Assembly: GCA_916048095.2 (NCBI GenBank)
Contig: OU696585.1
Span: 6,793,460-6,857,459, forward strand
Length of the DNA stretch: 64,000 nt
Direction of reading: 5' to 3'
Source of the DNA: Sacculina carcini
Lineage: Eukaryota > Arthropoda > Thecostraca > Sacculinidae
In this document: positions 20,301-32,230 of the stretch, in pieces
How positions within the stretch are numbered: position 1 is the first letter of the stretch
Layout: every line of letters begins with the position of its first letter
Notes under the pieces: generated by a model
What the model was told of the DNA's origin: nothing
Database searches by the model: none
Seen by the model: the letters and a program-made list of their open reading frames with translations, nothing else
Made by a program: the position numbers and the translations under genes

Positions 20301-20449
20301 TATCTGTTCTTTTCAGCTTAATATCTGAAACGTCCCCTACATGGGGACCAGTATATTAAACTGATTTTTGCAGATTGGCGGGGTCACAGGGCTTGCTCTG
20401 TTCCTGCCGCGGGTCGACCCGGTATTGCACTACATCCGGGAACGGTCCA
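20301..20449 (+). pseudogene. U2: U2 snRNA 3' fragment (nt 37-185) downstream of Utopia copy 1
   Basis: Starts TATCTGTTC directly after the element and keeps stem-loops II-IV and the Sm site. It is separated from its promoter and 5' end by 5.5 kb, so it cannot make a normal U2. Confidence 0.93.
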
Positions 20450-21517
20450 TTTTAACTACTATCAAAACAATTCTGGCACTCAATCCAGTTAATCATTCAT
20501 TTATAATCGTGTATAATCAATATAATCAAACCTAGGTAACGGGAGCGGGGATCACGCCAGTCGCAGATTCACGCCCTCGTCGACTGTCTACGTTTGTCCG
20601 ACTGGCGGGGTCAATATTCTACCATCTACTCCTCGTAAACCAGCAATAGTAGAGCTATACAAATTACACCACTGTGTAGAGAATTTTCTGTACTACAAGA
20701 TAGGCTATATTTTAAATCGAAAAAATTTCAAAATTCTAATCTACATTACAAATTGTATTTAAACTCCACGCGTCCGATTATCTATACTTTTTTCTCTATT
20801 TCTCAGCAACTAAATATCACACTTCTAAATATTTAATACCATCATGCTATGGAACTAAATATCACACATCTAAATAAATAATACCATCATGCTGGCAATT
20901 TTGCTTTCTACAACACGGTATATATTTCCATTTTCCACAGTGTATTAAAAAAGTTACGGCGGTGTGAAGTCAAAATGACAAAGTCAAAAAGGCAAAATTA
21001 GCACTGAAAAAAGTGAATATTTTGGTCCATATTTTGGTCAATACTCCTCATAAACCAGAAATGGCACAGCCAAAAGAGAAGACTGAAATGACGTATAATT
21101 ATAGGTATCGTTGTATTTTTCAATAGTTCATTATAGGTGCCGTTCAGACAGAGGTCTTCATGCAGTAATCAGAGCGCCACCTAGTGACAACTACTGGAAG
21201 CAAAACTCTACCGTCGAGACGTGGCGGCATATCGTCGTTTGATGTTAATTTGCGGTGTTCGTTTGATGTTGATTGAAGTCCCTATTGATTCATTAACTGA
21301 TTCAATGATTGATATGATTATCAGCTAGACTTATTTTAGATGCGTGTGCGAGTGTGTAAAAAGTGTATATAGTCATGAAATGCACGAAAGTGGCCATTTG
21401 ATATACATTTTTCACGTTGAGAAGCACATGAAGTCTCAAATTTATATTACTGGGTCAATTGATCAGCTCTAGTTGACCTCATCGTTCAAATAAGTCAGAT
21501 CCAGATCAAAAATCTGT
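20450..21517 (+). repeat. U2 spacer between the two full-length Utopia copies
   Basis: Ordinary 1068-bp spacer without the APE element, including the Utopia-like fossil at 20536-20610 (from +271 on U2 numbering) and the putative PSE just before 21518. No gene is seen in it. Confidence 0.95.
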
Positions 21518-21553
21518 ATCGCTTCTCGGCCTCAGGCTAAGATCAAAGTGTAG
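21518..21553 (+). pseudogene. U2: U2 snRNA 5' fragment (nt 1-36) upstream of Utopia copy 2
   Basis: Identical to the 5' half at 14750-14785. The normal spacer upstream is undisturbed, so the U2 promoter region is complete. Confidence 0.93.
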
Positions 21554-21689
21554 TGGTAAGTACTGTCTAGGCTCTTGTTTTTTTCTGGGAATAGGTTCTC
21601 GTTTACGCCGCAAGGTATTGCATTGAACGGCCCAACCTCTACCTACTCTTCCCCTTTTTCTGTTGTACTCTATTCTCACTTCTTTGCTG

Positions 21690-21785
21690 TCTACTCTCAC
21701 TTCTTTTTTGCTCTCTACTCTCACTTCTTTTTTGCTCTCTACTCTCACTTCTTTTTTGCTCTCTACTCTCACTTCTCTTGTCTCC
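21690..21785. repeat. 24-bp tandem repeat in the Utopia 5' UTR, copy 2
   Basis: Same four-unit pyrimidine repeat and same number of units as in copy 1. Confidence 0.9.
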
Positions 21786-21992
21786 TGCTACTCTACCTCT
21801 CTCTTCGCTCCTCGCTCCTCGCTCCTCTACCTCTCTCCTCGCTCCTCTACCTCTCTCTTCGCTCCTCTACTCCTCGCTACTCTTTTACGCTTCCACTACA
21901 CTGAACCCTGGCCGGAGGTGGGAGGCGGTGTTTTGTGGCTGTGATCGGCGTCTGTGTTTGTGTGTTTGGCTGTGATCGGTGTGTGTATCGTG

Positions 21993-24900
21993 ATGTCGGC
22001 CAACACGCCACTTGTGGCGCATCAATCCACAACCCTGGACGCCGACGGCGATGTTTTGCGCGTCTTCCTGCCGCTGCCGGACGTGACAGCCTGCCCATAC
22101 GAAGACTGCGGCGCCACGTACGCCATCACCCGACGTGGTGGCTACACGCAGGTACGTGCCAGCATCCTGCGCCATCTGGAGGCGGCCCACGCCGATGTGC
22201 GCACATCAGTGTACATGTGCAGGCGGTGCCGACAACCGATGGGCGTGCGACCGTCGACCCACCGGTGTCGCCAGCAAACACCCCCGGCAGAGGCGCACAC
22301 AGCGGTGCTGGCGCCCAGTTTTACCTGCCGGCACTGTCACCAGCGCTTCACAAATTCTCGAGCGCTGGTCAACCACACAAACGTGTGCCGGCGCCAGCAG
22401 TCAACAGGAGCAAACCGGCGACAGCGACCGTCGGATCCACAGCAGCAACAGAGGAGGCGGCCAACACACCAGCGGCAGACCAATGGCGAGAGACACACAC
22501 CACCCTCACACTCACAATCACCACAATCAGAAACACCACCTCCGAGTCCACCAACACCACCACCTCACGTAATGTCCCCACGCCCACCACTCCTTCCCAC
22601 ACCACCACTCCTTCGCACACCACCGCTTCTTCCCACACCACTGCTTCTTCCCACTCTAGCACTCCCACTATCACCTCTTCGTCCACATCAAATCTCTTTT
22701 TCATACACACCATCTCCGCTCACACCCCGCATTCCAACCTTCACATCACCTACCACGCCAACACCCACTCACACATACACCGTATCTCCTCCCACATCCC
22801 CACCTACCACCTACACTACTCTCGCCATGGTACCGGGGGCGGGGCTCGCGCCAGTCGACGCGCGACCTCGTCGACTATCAACGTTTGTACGACTGGCGGG
22901 GGGTGTGCGGGAGCGGCCAACTGCAAGCGACACTGCCACGAGACCAGCACCGTCCGTCTCGCCGCCGCGCGGTCGCTGGACAGCAGCCGACCCCGCTGCA
23001 CCGCCAGCGTCACCGCGGTCATACCTGGCGGCACTCATCGGGTCAATCTCCCCCTCGCCCCCGCCGCGCCCGCCGCGACTGCCGTCTTCATCTCCACCAT
23101 CATCATCACCTTCGTCATCATCGTCATCCTCTTCGCCATCATCACCACGGCCATCATCGTCGCAATCGTCCTCGTCATCGTCGTCATCTTCTTCCTCACC
23201 AGCATTACATATACGATCTCAACATTCTCCATCAACACCACCAGCACGTACACATCACCACACGTCGCCGGCAAACAATGTCGGCAACGCTCCGCGTGCT
23301 TCCGGCGTGCCATCGTCGAGACCGGCGCGCCGGCAGAAACGACAACCACAACAGGTGAGCACTGCCAGGGGGAGTCAGTCGCAGCAGCGAGCGTCGGTGC
23401 CGCCCACACACAGACCACACAACAACCACCACACAAGAAACACCACAAACAGACCACACAACAACCACCACACAAGAAGCACCACAAACATACACACGAA
23501 CACACTCCCTCGCACGTCCACGCCCTCATCACACTCAACACTGACACCCAACAACACCCGACAACACACATTCATTACACCCAACAGGTATGCGCTGCTG
23601 TCTCAGTCTGATGACAACAGTGCATCACCATCAGTCTCACAACAAAACCACACAAGCCAAATCACTTCACCAGGGCGGCGCCGGGTTGTTGGAGAGCAGT
23701 CAAATGGACCCACACACCAACACCGAAACAATCACACATCACTACAGAACACGCTCACCCAGTTCCACGAACCACTCACACAAATAAACTGTAACACACC
23801 ATTCTGCATACTTGACATACTCATTAACACACTCACACAGCAAGCACGGGACCTCAGCGGCCTCAACACACGACACCAAAACCACCCAAGACAAAACACG
23901 AACACCCACACAAACAATCATACACACACGCACACCGCACAATTCAGCCACCACACAGAACACCACGACCACAGACAGATGTGGCGCAGCCCACCATATG
24001 ATCCGGTAGTTGCAGCGAAAATTCAACGCGACTACCGGACCGGCAAGGCTGTCGTTTACAGACAGCTGGTGGGTGAGACAACACCACCATGTGACATTGA
24101 GCCCTTGGTGGTAGGCAGGCATTTCTGTGGCGAGACTGCCTCGTCGCCGAGATGGTCTGACCGCCCAACGTCCGTGCCAGACATTACACCTACACCAGCA
24201 ACCACACTATCACAACCCATCACAACCGCTGAGATCCAGCGCAGAATAAACAACACACAAAACACAACACCGGGTCCAGATGGGTTGAGGTATTCAGACT
24301 GGAAACGCCTCGATCCTGACTGCTCAATCCTCACAGCCATGTTCAATGCATGCCGACTGACTGGGAGGACTCCCACCGCGTGGAAGTCTTCTCGAACCAT
24401 CCTTCTACACAAGGGTGGTGACCCCCAAGAGCTGAAGAGCTGGCGACCGATCGCTCTTGGCAACACAATCGCCAAGCTCTACGCGGGTATTTGGGCCGAT
24501 CGCCTCTCACACTGGGCTGAAACACACAACATCCTCACACACTCACAAAAAGGTTTCCGTCCCTTCGATGGCGTGCTGGAACACAACTTTGTGGTACAGT
24601 CTGCCATCGCCAGGGCTCGGAAATCCAACACATCGACACACATCACGTTCATTGACATAAAAAACGCATTCGGCTCTGTATCACACGCACTCCTGTGGGA
24701 GACACTCAGCTTGCTGGGTGTCCCCACAGACACACTTTCAATCATCACAGACATATACACCAACAGCACCACAACATTCACCACACAACGAGGTGTATCG
24801 GCTCCCATCCCACAAATTGGAGGTGTCAGACAGGGATGTCCGCTCAGTGGTATTCTCTTTGCCTTCGCAATGGAGCCACTGCTGCGGAGCTTGACCGAGG

Positions 24901-26555
24901 CAGGCGTTGAACATCTCGCCTTTGCTGATGACGTCGCCCTCATCTGTCACAGCGAGTCTCAGCTCTCTCTGGCACTGTCTCAGGTGCACGATATCTGCGC
25001 GTGGGCTGGTCTCTCCATCAATGCCAGCAAATGCGCAGTATTGTCACCTGTCGCGCCTCTCAGCACTCCAGCTGTCCTCAATGGCGTGCCTCTGCCCTCA
25101 CTCGAGGCGGAGGGGCAGTACAGGTACCTGGGGAGACCGACTGGCAGGTCTTTCCTGCACGCCGACATGGATCAGCTCATGTCCGATGTTCGCCGCAAAT
25201 CTAATCTTATTCTGCATTCTGCTCTTGCCCCCTGGCAAAAACTTGACTCCCTTCGCTCTTTTATCACTCCTATTCTCACTCACCCTCTTCGTCTAGGCCT
25301 CCTCACTAAAACAAGCCTTAGCCGACTACAACGAGAAATCGTGTGGAAGGTGAAGGGCTTGCTCAATCTACCGTCTCGCTCTACTCTTCACTATCTTTTC
25401 TCTCCTACTTCTTGTGGCGGCATTGGGCTGAGTGATCTGTGTCAAGAGGCGGACATCTTGCTTGTTTCGTCATCGCTGCAGCTATTGCACTGCAAAGACG
25501 CTCGTGTAGCGACCCTGGCACTCGATCAGTTGCGGCGTGTCGTTGCCGGCAGGGTGCAGTCGGAGCCCACCACACAGCAGCTGGTGGACTACCTCAACGG
25601 GTGCCGAATGCGTCAAGGAGGCGGCTACGCCACGCGCACGTCGCGCACGCGAGTCGCCTTCAGGACCATTATGGCCAGATCGGCTCTCCGTTGGGGACCT
25701 ACTGCGGACGGTGTACCCGCACTGTTCCTCAACGGCAAGGAGGTGTCTCCGCGCAAGTCATCTGCGATCATCCGAGATGAAGTGCGCAAATGGCGGCAGG
25801 CGAAGCTGGTTGGGCTGCCGCACCAGGGCAAAGTGATGTCCAGTGTGGCGGAGCAGCCAGTTAGCTCGCACTACACCTACAACGGTAGTTTCACGCGGTT
25901 TGCCGAGTGGCGCTTTGTGCACCGGGCCCGTCTGGGTCTAGTGCCACTCAATGGCTACTCCCGTGGAGCGCAGGCAGTCAATACCAGCTGCCGCCGTTGT
26001 GGGTACGCCAATGAGACCCTCCCGCACGTGCTCACACACTGTCGTGTGCACAGCGCCGCACAGCAACACAGGCACAATGCTATTCTGGCACGCCTGGTGC
26101 GCGCGCTGCCGGCTGCTGATCGGACAGGTGGAAACACTCGCGTCAACCAACGCGTTCCTGGCAGCACGTCGACACTACGGCCTGACCTCATCGTCACTCG
26201 AGGCAACCAGGTCGTAATTGTCGACGTCACAGTGGCGTTTGAGAACGGCTGTCAGGCATTCCAGTCAGCAGCTGATGAAAAGGTCGCCAAATACGCGGAG
26301 TTGGCGGCCGAAATACGGTCCCGGGGCAAGCAGGTGGATCTGCTAGCCTTTGTTGTGGGCTCGCTCGGCACCTGGTGGAAAGGTAACGAGCGTGTCCTGG
26401 GCCGCCTGCACATCAGTCGTCGCTACAGCCGACTCATGCGACGGCTGATGGTGTCGGAGACGCTGCGGTGGTCACGTGATGTGTATGTCGAACATGTCAC
26501 GGGCCATCGGCAGTACGCGGAGCCCGCTCCCAGAGCGGACACATATCTTCTCTAA
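21993..26555 (+). CDS. Utopia-like zinc finger/RT/RLE polyprotein, copy 2
   Basis: Intact 1520-codon ORF with the same protein as the one at 15225-19787: zinc fingers at the N-terminus, the long Ser/Pro/Thr/His linker, FADD in the reverse transcriptase, and the CCHC plus RPD endonuclease at the C-terminus. No stop, frameshift or catalytic change is visible, so this copy is potentially active. Transcription is probably by read-through from the U2 promoter about 475 bp upstream of the ATG, because no other promoter is evident in the 5' UTR. Confidence 0.92.
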   Translation: MSANTPLVAHQSTTLDADGDVLRVFLPLPDVTACPYEDCGATYAITRRGGYTQVRASILRHLEAAHADVRTSVYMCRRCRQPMGVRPSTHRCRQQTPPAEAHTAVLAPSFTCRHCHQRFTNSRALVNHTNVCRRQQSTGANRRQRPSDPQQQQRRRPTHQRQTNGERHTPPSHSQSPQSETPPPSPPTPPPHVMSPRPPLLPTPPLLRTPPLLPTPLLLPTLALPLSPLRPHQISFSYTPSPLTPRIPTFTSPTTPTPTHTYTVSPPTSPPTTYTTLAMVPGAGLAPVDARPRRLSTFVRLAGGVRERPTASDTATRPAPSVSPPRGRWTAADPAAPPASPRSYLAALIGSISPSPPPRPPRLPSSSPPSSSPSSSSSSSSPSSPRPSSSQSSSSSSSSSSSPALHIRSQHSPSTPPARTHHHTSPANNVGNAPRASGVPSSRPARRQKRQPQQVSTARGSQSQQRASVPPTHRPHNNHHTRNTTNRPHNNHHTRSTTNIHTNTLPRTSTPSSHSTLTPNNTRQHTFITPNRYALLSQSDDNSASPSVSQQNHTSQITSPGRRRVVGEQSNGPTHQHRNNHTSLQNTLTQFHEPLTQINCNTPFCILDILINTLTQQARDLSGLNTRHQNHPRQNTNTHTNNHTHTHTAQFSHHTEHHDHRQMWRSPPYDPVVAAKIQRDYRTGKAVVYRQLVGETTPPCDIEPLVVGRHFCGETASSPRWSDRPTSVPDITPTPATTLSQPITTAEIQRRINNTQNTTPGPDGLRYSDWKRLDPDCSILTAMFNACRLTGRTPTAWKSSRTILLHKGGDPQELKSWRPIALGNTIAKLYAGIWADRLSHWAETHNILTHSQKGFRPFDGVLEHNFVVQSAIARARKSNTSTHITFIDIKNAFGSVSHALLWETLSLLGVPTDTLSIITDIYTNSTTTFTTQRGVSAPIPQIGGVRQGCPLSGILFAFAMEPLLRSLTEAGVEHLAFADDVALICHSESQLSLALSQVHDICAWAGLSINASKCAVLSPVAPLSTPAVLNGVPLPSLEAEGQYRYLGRPTGRSFLHADMDQLMSDVRRKSNLILHSALAPWQKLDSLRSFITPILTHPLRLGLLTKTSLSRLQREIVWKVKGLLNLPSRSTLHYLFSPTSCGGIGLSDLCQEADILLVSSSLQLLHCKDARVATLALDQLRRVVAGRVQSEPTTQQLVDYLNGCRMRQGGGYATRTSRTRVAFRTIMARSALRWGPTADGVPALFLNGKEVSPRKSSAIIRDEVRKWRQAKLVGLPHQGKVMSSVAEQPVSSHYTYNGSFTRFAEWRFVHRARLGLVPLNGYSRGAQAVNTSCRRCGYANETLPHVLTHCRVHSAAQQHRHNAILARLVRALPAADRTGGNTRVNQRVPGSTSTLRPDLIVTRGNQVVIVDVTVAFENGCQAFQSAADEKVAKYAELAAEIRSRGKQVDLLAFVVGSLGTWWKGNERVLGRLHISRRYSRLMRRLMVSETLRWSRDVYVEHVTGHRQYAEPAPRADTYLL

Positions 26556-26608
26556 GCACACTCACACACACTCACATCTCTTATCAATATGTATGCCTTA
26601 GTCATATT

Positions 26609-26928
26609 GCGTGTGTTATGTATATGTATGTATGTGTGTATGTATGTATGTGTGTGTGTATGTATGTACCAGGCGGTGTCCTGCGACATTTATAATTGTT
26701 ATTGAATTGTCTAATGATATATGTATGTGTATGTATTTGCGAATGTGTGCGTGTGTGTGTGTATGTATGGATGTGTGTGTGTGTATGTATGTGCCAGGCG
26801 GTGTCCTGCGACATTTATAACTGTTATTGAATTGTCCAATGATATATGTATGTGTATGTATTTGCGAATGTATGTGCGTCTCTGTGTGTGTGTGTGTATG
26901 GGTGTGTGTGTAGGAGTGTGCGTGTGTA
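26609..26928. repeat. GT/TATG-rich 3' UTR repeats of Utopia copy 2
   Basis: Carries both copies of the 125-bp CCAGGCGGTGTCC motif (from about 26669 and 26794), as in copy 1. Confidence 0.88.
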
Positions 26929-27068
26929 TTGTCATGTGACAATTACAAATATTCTTTTCAATGTAACTTAAATCTTAATGATACCCATCTACCACATGCC
27001 ATGTGGCATTGTTTGTATACCTGGCAATTGTGTAAATTTGTTTTTTATCATGTGCTAATAAAAGAAAA

Positions 27069-27217
27069 TATCTGTTCTTTTCAGCTTAATATCTGAAACG
27101 TCCCCTACATGGGGACCAGTATATTAAACTGATTTTTGCAGATTGGCGGGGTCACAGGGCTTGCTCTGTTCCTGCCGCGGGTCGACCCGGTATTGCACTA
27201 CATCCGGGAACGGTCCA
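27069..27217 (+). pseudogene. U2: U2 snRNA 3' fragment (nt 37-185) downstream of Utopia copy 2
   Basis: Begins TATCTGTTC after the element's A-rich end; sequence matches nt 37-185 of intact U2. Confidence 0.93.
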
Positions 27218-28286
27218 TTTTAACTACTATCAAAACAATTCTGGCACTCAATCCAGTTAATCATTCATTTATAATCGTGTATAATCAATATAATCAAACC
27301 TAGGTAACGGGAGCGGGGATCACGCCAGTCGCAGATTCACGCCCTCGTCGACTGTCTACGTTTGTCCGACTGGCGGGGTCAATATTCTACCATCTACTCC
27401 TCGTAAACCAGCAATAGTAGAGCTATACAAATTACACCACTGTGTAGAGAATTTTCTGTACTACAAGATAGGCTATATTTTAAATCGAAAAAATTTCAAA
27501 ATTCTAATCTACATTACAAATTGTATTTAAACTCCACGCGTCCGATTATCTATACTTTTTTCTCTATTTCTCAGCAACTAAATATCACACTTCTAAATAT
27601 TTAATACCATCATGCTATGGAACTAAATATCACACATCTAAATAAATAATACCATCATGCTGGCAATTTTGCTTTCTACAACACGGTATATATTTCCATT
27701 TTCCACAGTGTATTAAAAAAGTTACGGCGGTGTGAAGTCAAAATGACAAAGTCAAAAAGGCAAAATTAGCACTGAAAAAAAGTGAATATTTTGGTCAATA
27801 TTTTGGTCAATACTCCTCATAAACCAGAAATGGCACAGCCAAAAGAGAAGACTGAAATGACGTATAATTATAGGTATCGTTGTATTTTTCAATAGTTCAT
27901 TATAGGTGCCGTTCAGACAGAGGTCTTCATGCAGTAATCAGAGCGCCACCTAGTGACAACTACTGGAAGCAAAACTCTACCGTCGAGACGTGGCGGCATA
28001 TCGTCGTTTGATGTTAATTTGCGGTGTTCGTTTGATGTTGATTGAAGTCCCTATTGATTCATTAACTGATTCAATGATTGATATGATTATCAGCTAGACT
28101 TATTTTAGATGCGTGTGCGAGTGTGTAAAAAGTGTATATAGTCATGAAATGCACGAAAGTGGCCATTTGATATACATTTTTCACGTTGAGAAGCACATGA
28201 AGTCTCAAATTTATATTACTGGGTCAATTGATCAGCTCTAGTTGACCTCATCGTTCAAATAAGTCAGATCCAGATCAAAAATCTGT

Positions 28287-28471
28287 ATCGCTTCTCGGCC
28301 TCAGGCTAAGATCAAAGTGTAGTATCTGTTCTTTTCAGCTTAATATCTGAAACGTCCCCTACATGGGGACCAGTATATTAAACTGATTTTTGCAGATTGG
28401 CGGGGTCACAGGGCTTGCTCTGTTCCTGCCGCGGGTCGACCCGGTATTGCACTACATCCGGGAACGGTCCA
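28287..28471 (+). ncRNA. U2: U2 snRNA, first intact gene of block B
   Basis: Intact gene following the variant spacer downstream of Utopia copy 2; no change seen in the RNA itself. Confidence 0.95.
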
Positions 28472-29539
28472 TTTTAACTACTATCAAAACAATTCTGGCA
28501 CTCAATCCAGTTAATCATTCATTTATAATCGTGTATAATCAATATAATCAAACCTAGGTAACGGGAGCGGGGATCACGCCAGTCGCAGATTCACGCCCTC
28601 GTCGACTGTCTACGTTTGTCCGACTGGCGGGGTCAATATTCTACCATCTACTCCTCGTAAACCAGCAATAGTAGAGCTATACAAATTACACCACTGTGTA
28701 GAGAATTTTCTGTACTACAAGATAGGCTATATTTTAAATCGAAAAAATTTCAAAATTCTAATCTACATTACAAATTGTATTTAAACTCCACGCGTCCGAT
28801 TATCTATACTTTTTTCTCTATTTCTCAGCAACTAAATATCACACTTCTAAATATTTAATACCATCATGCTATGGAACTAAATATCACACATCTAAATAAA
28901 TAATACCATCATGCTGGCAATTTTGCTTTCTACAACACGGTATATATTTCCATTTTCCACAGTGTATTAAAAAAGTTACGGCGGTGTGAAGTCAAAATGA
29001 CAAAGTCAAAAAGGCAAAATTAGCACTGAAAAAAGTGAATATTTTGGTCCATATTTTGGTCAATACTCCTCATAAACCAGAAATGGCACAGCCAAAAGAG
29101 AAGACTGAAATGACGTATAATTATAGGTATCGTTGTATTTTTCAATAGTTCATTATAGGTGCCGTTCAGACAGAGGTCTTCATGCAGTAATCAGAGCGCC
29201 ACCTAGTGACAACTACTGGAAGCAAAACTCTACCGTCGAGACGTGGCGGCATATCGTCGTTTGATGTTAATTTGCGGTGTTCGTTTGATGTTGATTGAAG
29301 TCCCTATTGATTCATTAACTGATTCAATGATTGATATGATTATCAGCTAGACTTATTTTAGATGCGTGTGCGAGTGTGTAAAAAGTGTATATAGTCATGA
29401 AATGCACGAAAGTGGCCATTTGATATACATTTTTCACGTTGAGAAGCACATGAAGTCTCAAATTTATATTACTGGGTCAATTGATCAGCTCTAGTTGACC
29501 TCATCGTTCAAATAAGTCAGATCCAGATCAAAAATCTGT

Positions 29540-29724
29540 ATCGCTTCTCGGCCTCAGGCTAAGATCAAAGTGTAGTATCTGTTCTTTTCAGCTTAATATC
29601 TGAAACGTCCCCTACATGGGGACCAGTATATTAAACTGATTTTTGCAGATTGGCGGGGTCACAGGGCTTGCTCTGTTCCTGCCGCGGGTCGACCCGGTAT
29701 TGCACTACATCCGGGAACGGTCCA
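29540..29724 (+). ncRNA. U2: U2 snRNA, block B gene 2
   Basis: No difference seen from the unit 1 gene. Confidence 0.95.
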
Positions 29725-30792
29725 TTTTAACTACTATCAAAACAATTCTGGCACTCAATCCAGTTAATCATTCATTTATAATCGTGTATAATCAATATAA
29801 TCAAACCTAGGTAACGGGAGCGGGGATCACGCCAGTCGCAGATTCACGCCCTCGTCGACTGTCTACGTTTGTCCGACTGGCGGGGTCAATATTCTACCAT
29901 CTACTCCTCGTAAACCAGCAATAGTAGAGCTATACAAATTACACCACTGTGTAGAGAATTTTCTGTACTACAAGATAGGCTATATTTTAAATCGAAAAAA
30001 TTTCAAAATTCTAATCTACATTACAAATTGTATTTAAACTCCACGCGTCCGATTATCTATACTTTTTTCTCTATTTCTCAGCAACTAAATATCACACTTC
30101 TAAATATTTAATACCATCATGCTATGGAACTAAATATCACACATCTAAATAAATAATACCATCATGCTGGCAATTTTGCTTTCTACAACACGGTATATAT
30201 TTCCATTTTCCACAGTGTATTAAAAAAGTTACGGCGGTGTGAAGTCAAAATGACAAAGTCAAAAAGGCAAAATTAGCACTGAAAAAAGTGAATATTTTGG
30301 TCCATATTTTGGTCAATACTCCTCATAAACCAGAAATGGCACAGCCAAAAGAGAAGACTGAAATGACGTATAATTATAGGTATCGTTGTATTTTTCAATA
30401 GTTCATTATAGGTGCCGTTCAGACAGAGGTCTTCATGCAGTAATCAGAGCGCCACCTAGTGACAACTACTGGAAGCAAAACTCTACCGTCGAGACGTGGC
30501 GGCATATCGTCGTTTGATGTTAATTTGCGGTGTTCGTTTGATGTTGATTGAAGTCCCTATTGATTCATTAACTGATTCAATGATTGATATGATTATCAGC
30601 TAGACTTATTTTAGATGCGTGTGCGAGTGTGTAAAAAGTGTATATAGTCATGAAATGCACGAAAGTGGCCATTTGATATACATTTTTCACGTTGAGAAGC
30701 ACATGAAGTCTCAAATTTATATTACTGGGTCAATTGATCAGCTCTAGTTGACCTCATCGTTCAAATAAGTCAGATCCAGATCAAAAATCTGT

Positions 30793-30977
30793 ATCGCTTC
30801 TCGGCCTCAGGCTAAGATCAAAGTGTAGTATCTGTTCTTTTCAGCTTAATATCTGAAACGTCCCCTACATGGGGACCAGTATATTAAACTGATTTTTGCA
30901 GATTGGCGGGGTCACAGGGCTTGCTCTGTTCCTGCCGCGGGTCGACCCGGTATTGCACTACATCCGGGAACGGTCCA
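30793..30977 (+). ncRNA. U2: U2 snRNA, block B gene 3
   Basis: No difference seen from the unit 1 gene. Confidence 0.95.
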
Positions 30978-32045
30978 TTTTAACTACTATCAAAACAATT
31001 CTGGCACTCAATCCAGTTAATCATTCATTTATAATCGTGTATAATCAATATAATCAAACCTAGGTAACGGGAGCGGGGATCACGCCAGTCGCAGATTCAC
31101 GCCCTCGTCGACTGTCTACGTTTGTCCGACTGGCGGGGTCAATATTCTACCATCTACTCCTCGTAAACCAGCAATAGTAGAGCTATACAAATTACACCAC
31201 TGTGTAGAGAATTTTCTGTACTACAAGATAGGCTATATTTTAAATCGAAAAAATTTCAAAATTCTAATCTACATTACAAATTGTATTTAAACTCCACGCG
31301 TCCGATTATCTATACTTTTTTCTCTATTTCTCAGCAACTAAATATCACACTTCTAAATATTTAATACCATCATGCTATGGAACTAAATATCACACATCTA
31401 AATAAATAATACCATCATGCTGGCAATTTTGCTTTCTACAACACGGTATATATTTCCATTTTCCACAGTGTATTAAAAAAGTTACGGCGGTGTGAAGTCA
31501 AAATGACAAAGTCAAAAAGGCAAAATTAGCACTGAAAAAAGTGAATATTTTGGTCCATATTTTGGTCAATACTCCTCATAAACCAGAAATGGCACAGCCA
31601 AAAGAGAAGACTGAAATGACGTATAATTATAGGTATCGTTGTATTTTTCAATAGTTCATTATAGGTGCCGTTCAGACAGAGGTCTTCATGCAGTAATCAG
31701 AGCGCCACCTAGTGACAACTACTGGAAGCAAAACTCTACCGTCGAGACGTGGCGGCATATCGTCGTTTGATGTTAATTTGCGGTGTTCGTTTGATGTTGA
31801 TTGAAGTCCCTATTGATTCATTAACTGATTCAATGATTGATATGATTATCAGCTAGACTTATTTTAGATGCGTGTGCGAGTGTGTAAAAAGTGTATATAG
31901 TCATGAAATGCACGAAAGTGGCCATTTGATATACATTTTTCACGTTGAGAAGCACATGAAGTCTCAAATTTATATTACTGGGTCAATTGATCAGCTCTAG
32001 TTGACCTCATCGTTCAAATAAGTCAGATCCAGATCAAAAATCTGT

Positions 32046-32230
32046 ATCGCTTCTCGGCCTCAGGCTAAGATCAAAGTGTAGTATCTGTTCTTTTCAGCTT
32101 AATATCTGAAACGTCCCCTACATGGGGACCAGTATATTAAACTGATTTTTGCAGATTGGCGGGGTCACAGGGCTTGCTCTGTTCCTGCCGCGGGTCGACC
32201 CGGTATTGCACTACATCCGGGAACGGTCCA
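32046..32230 (+). ncRNA. U2: U2 snRNA, block B gene 4
   Basis: No difference seen from the unit 1 gene. Confidence 0.95.

Larger units (their letters stand above)
21554..27068 (+). mobile_element. Utopia-like retrotransposon in U2, full-length copy 2
   Basis: Same length (5515 bp), target position and orientation as copy 1, offset by exactly 6768 bp. All conceptual translations that I compared, in several frames, are identical to copy 1, so the DNA is identical or very nearly so. Unlike copies 1 and 3, its unit has no APE element upstream. It is therefore either an independent recent insertion or a copy spread by recombination without the upstream part. Confidence 0.88.
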
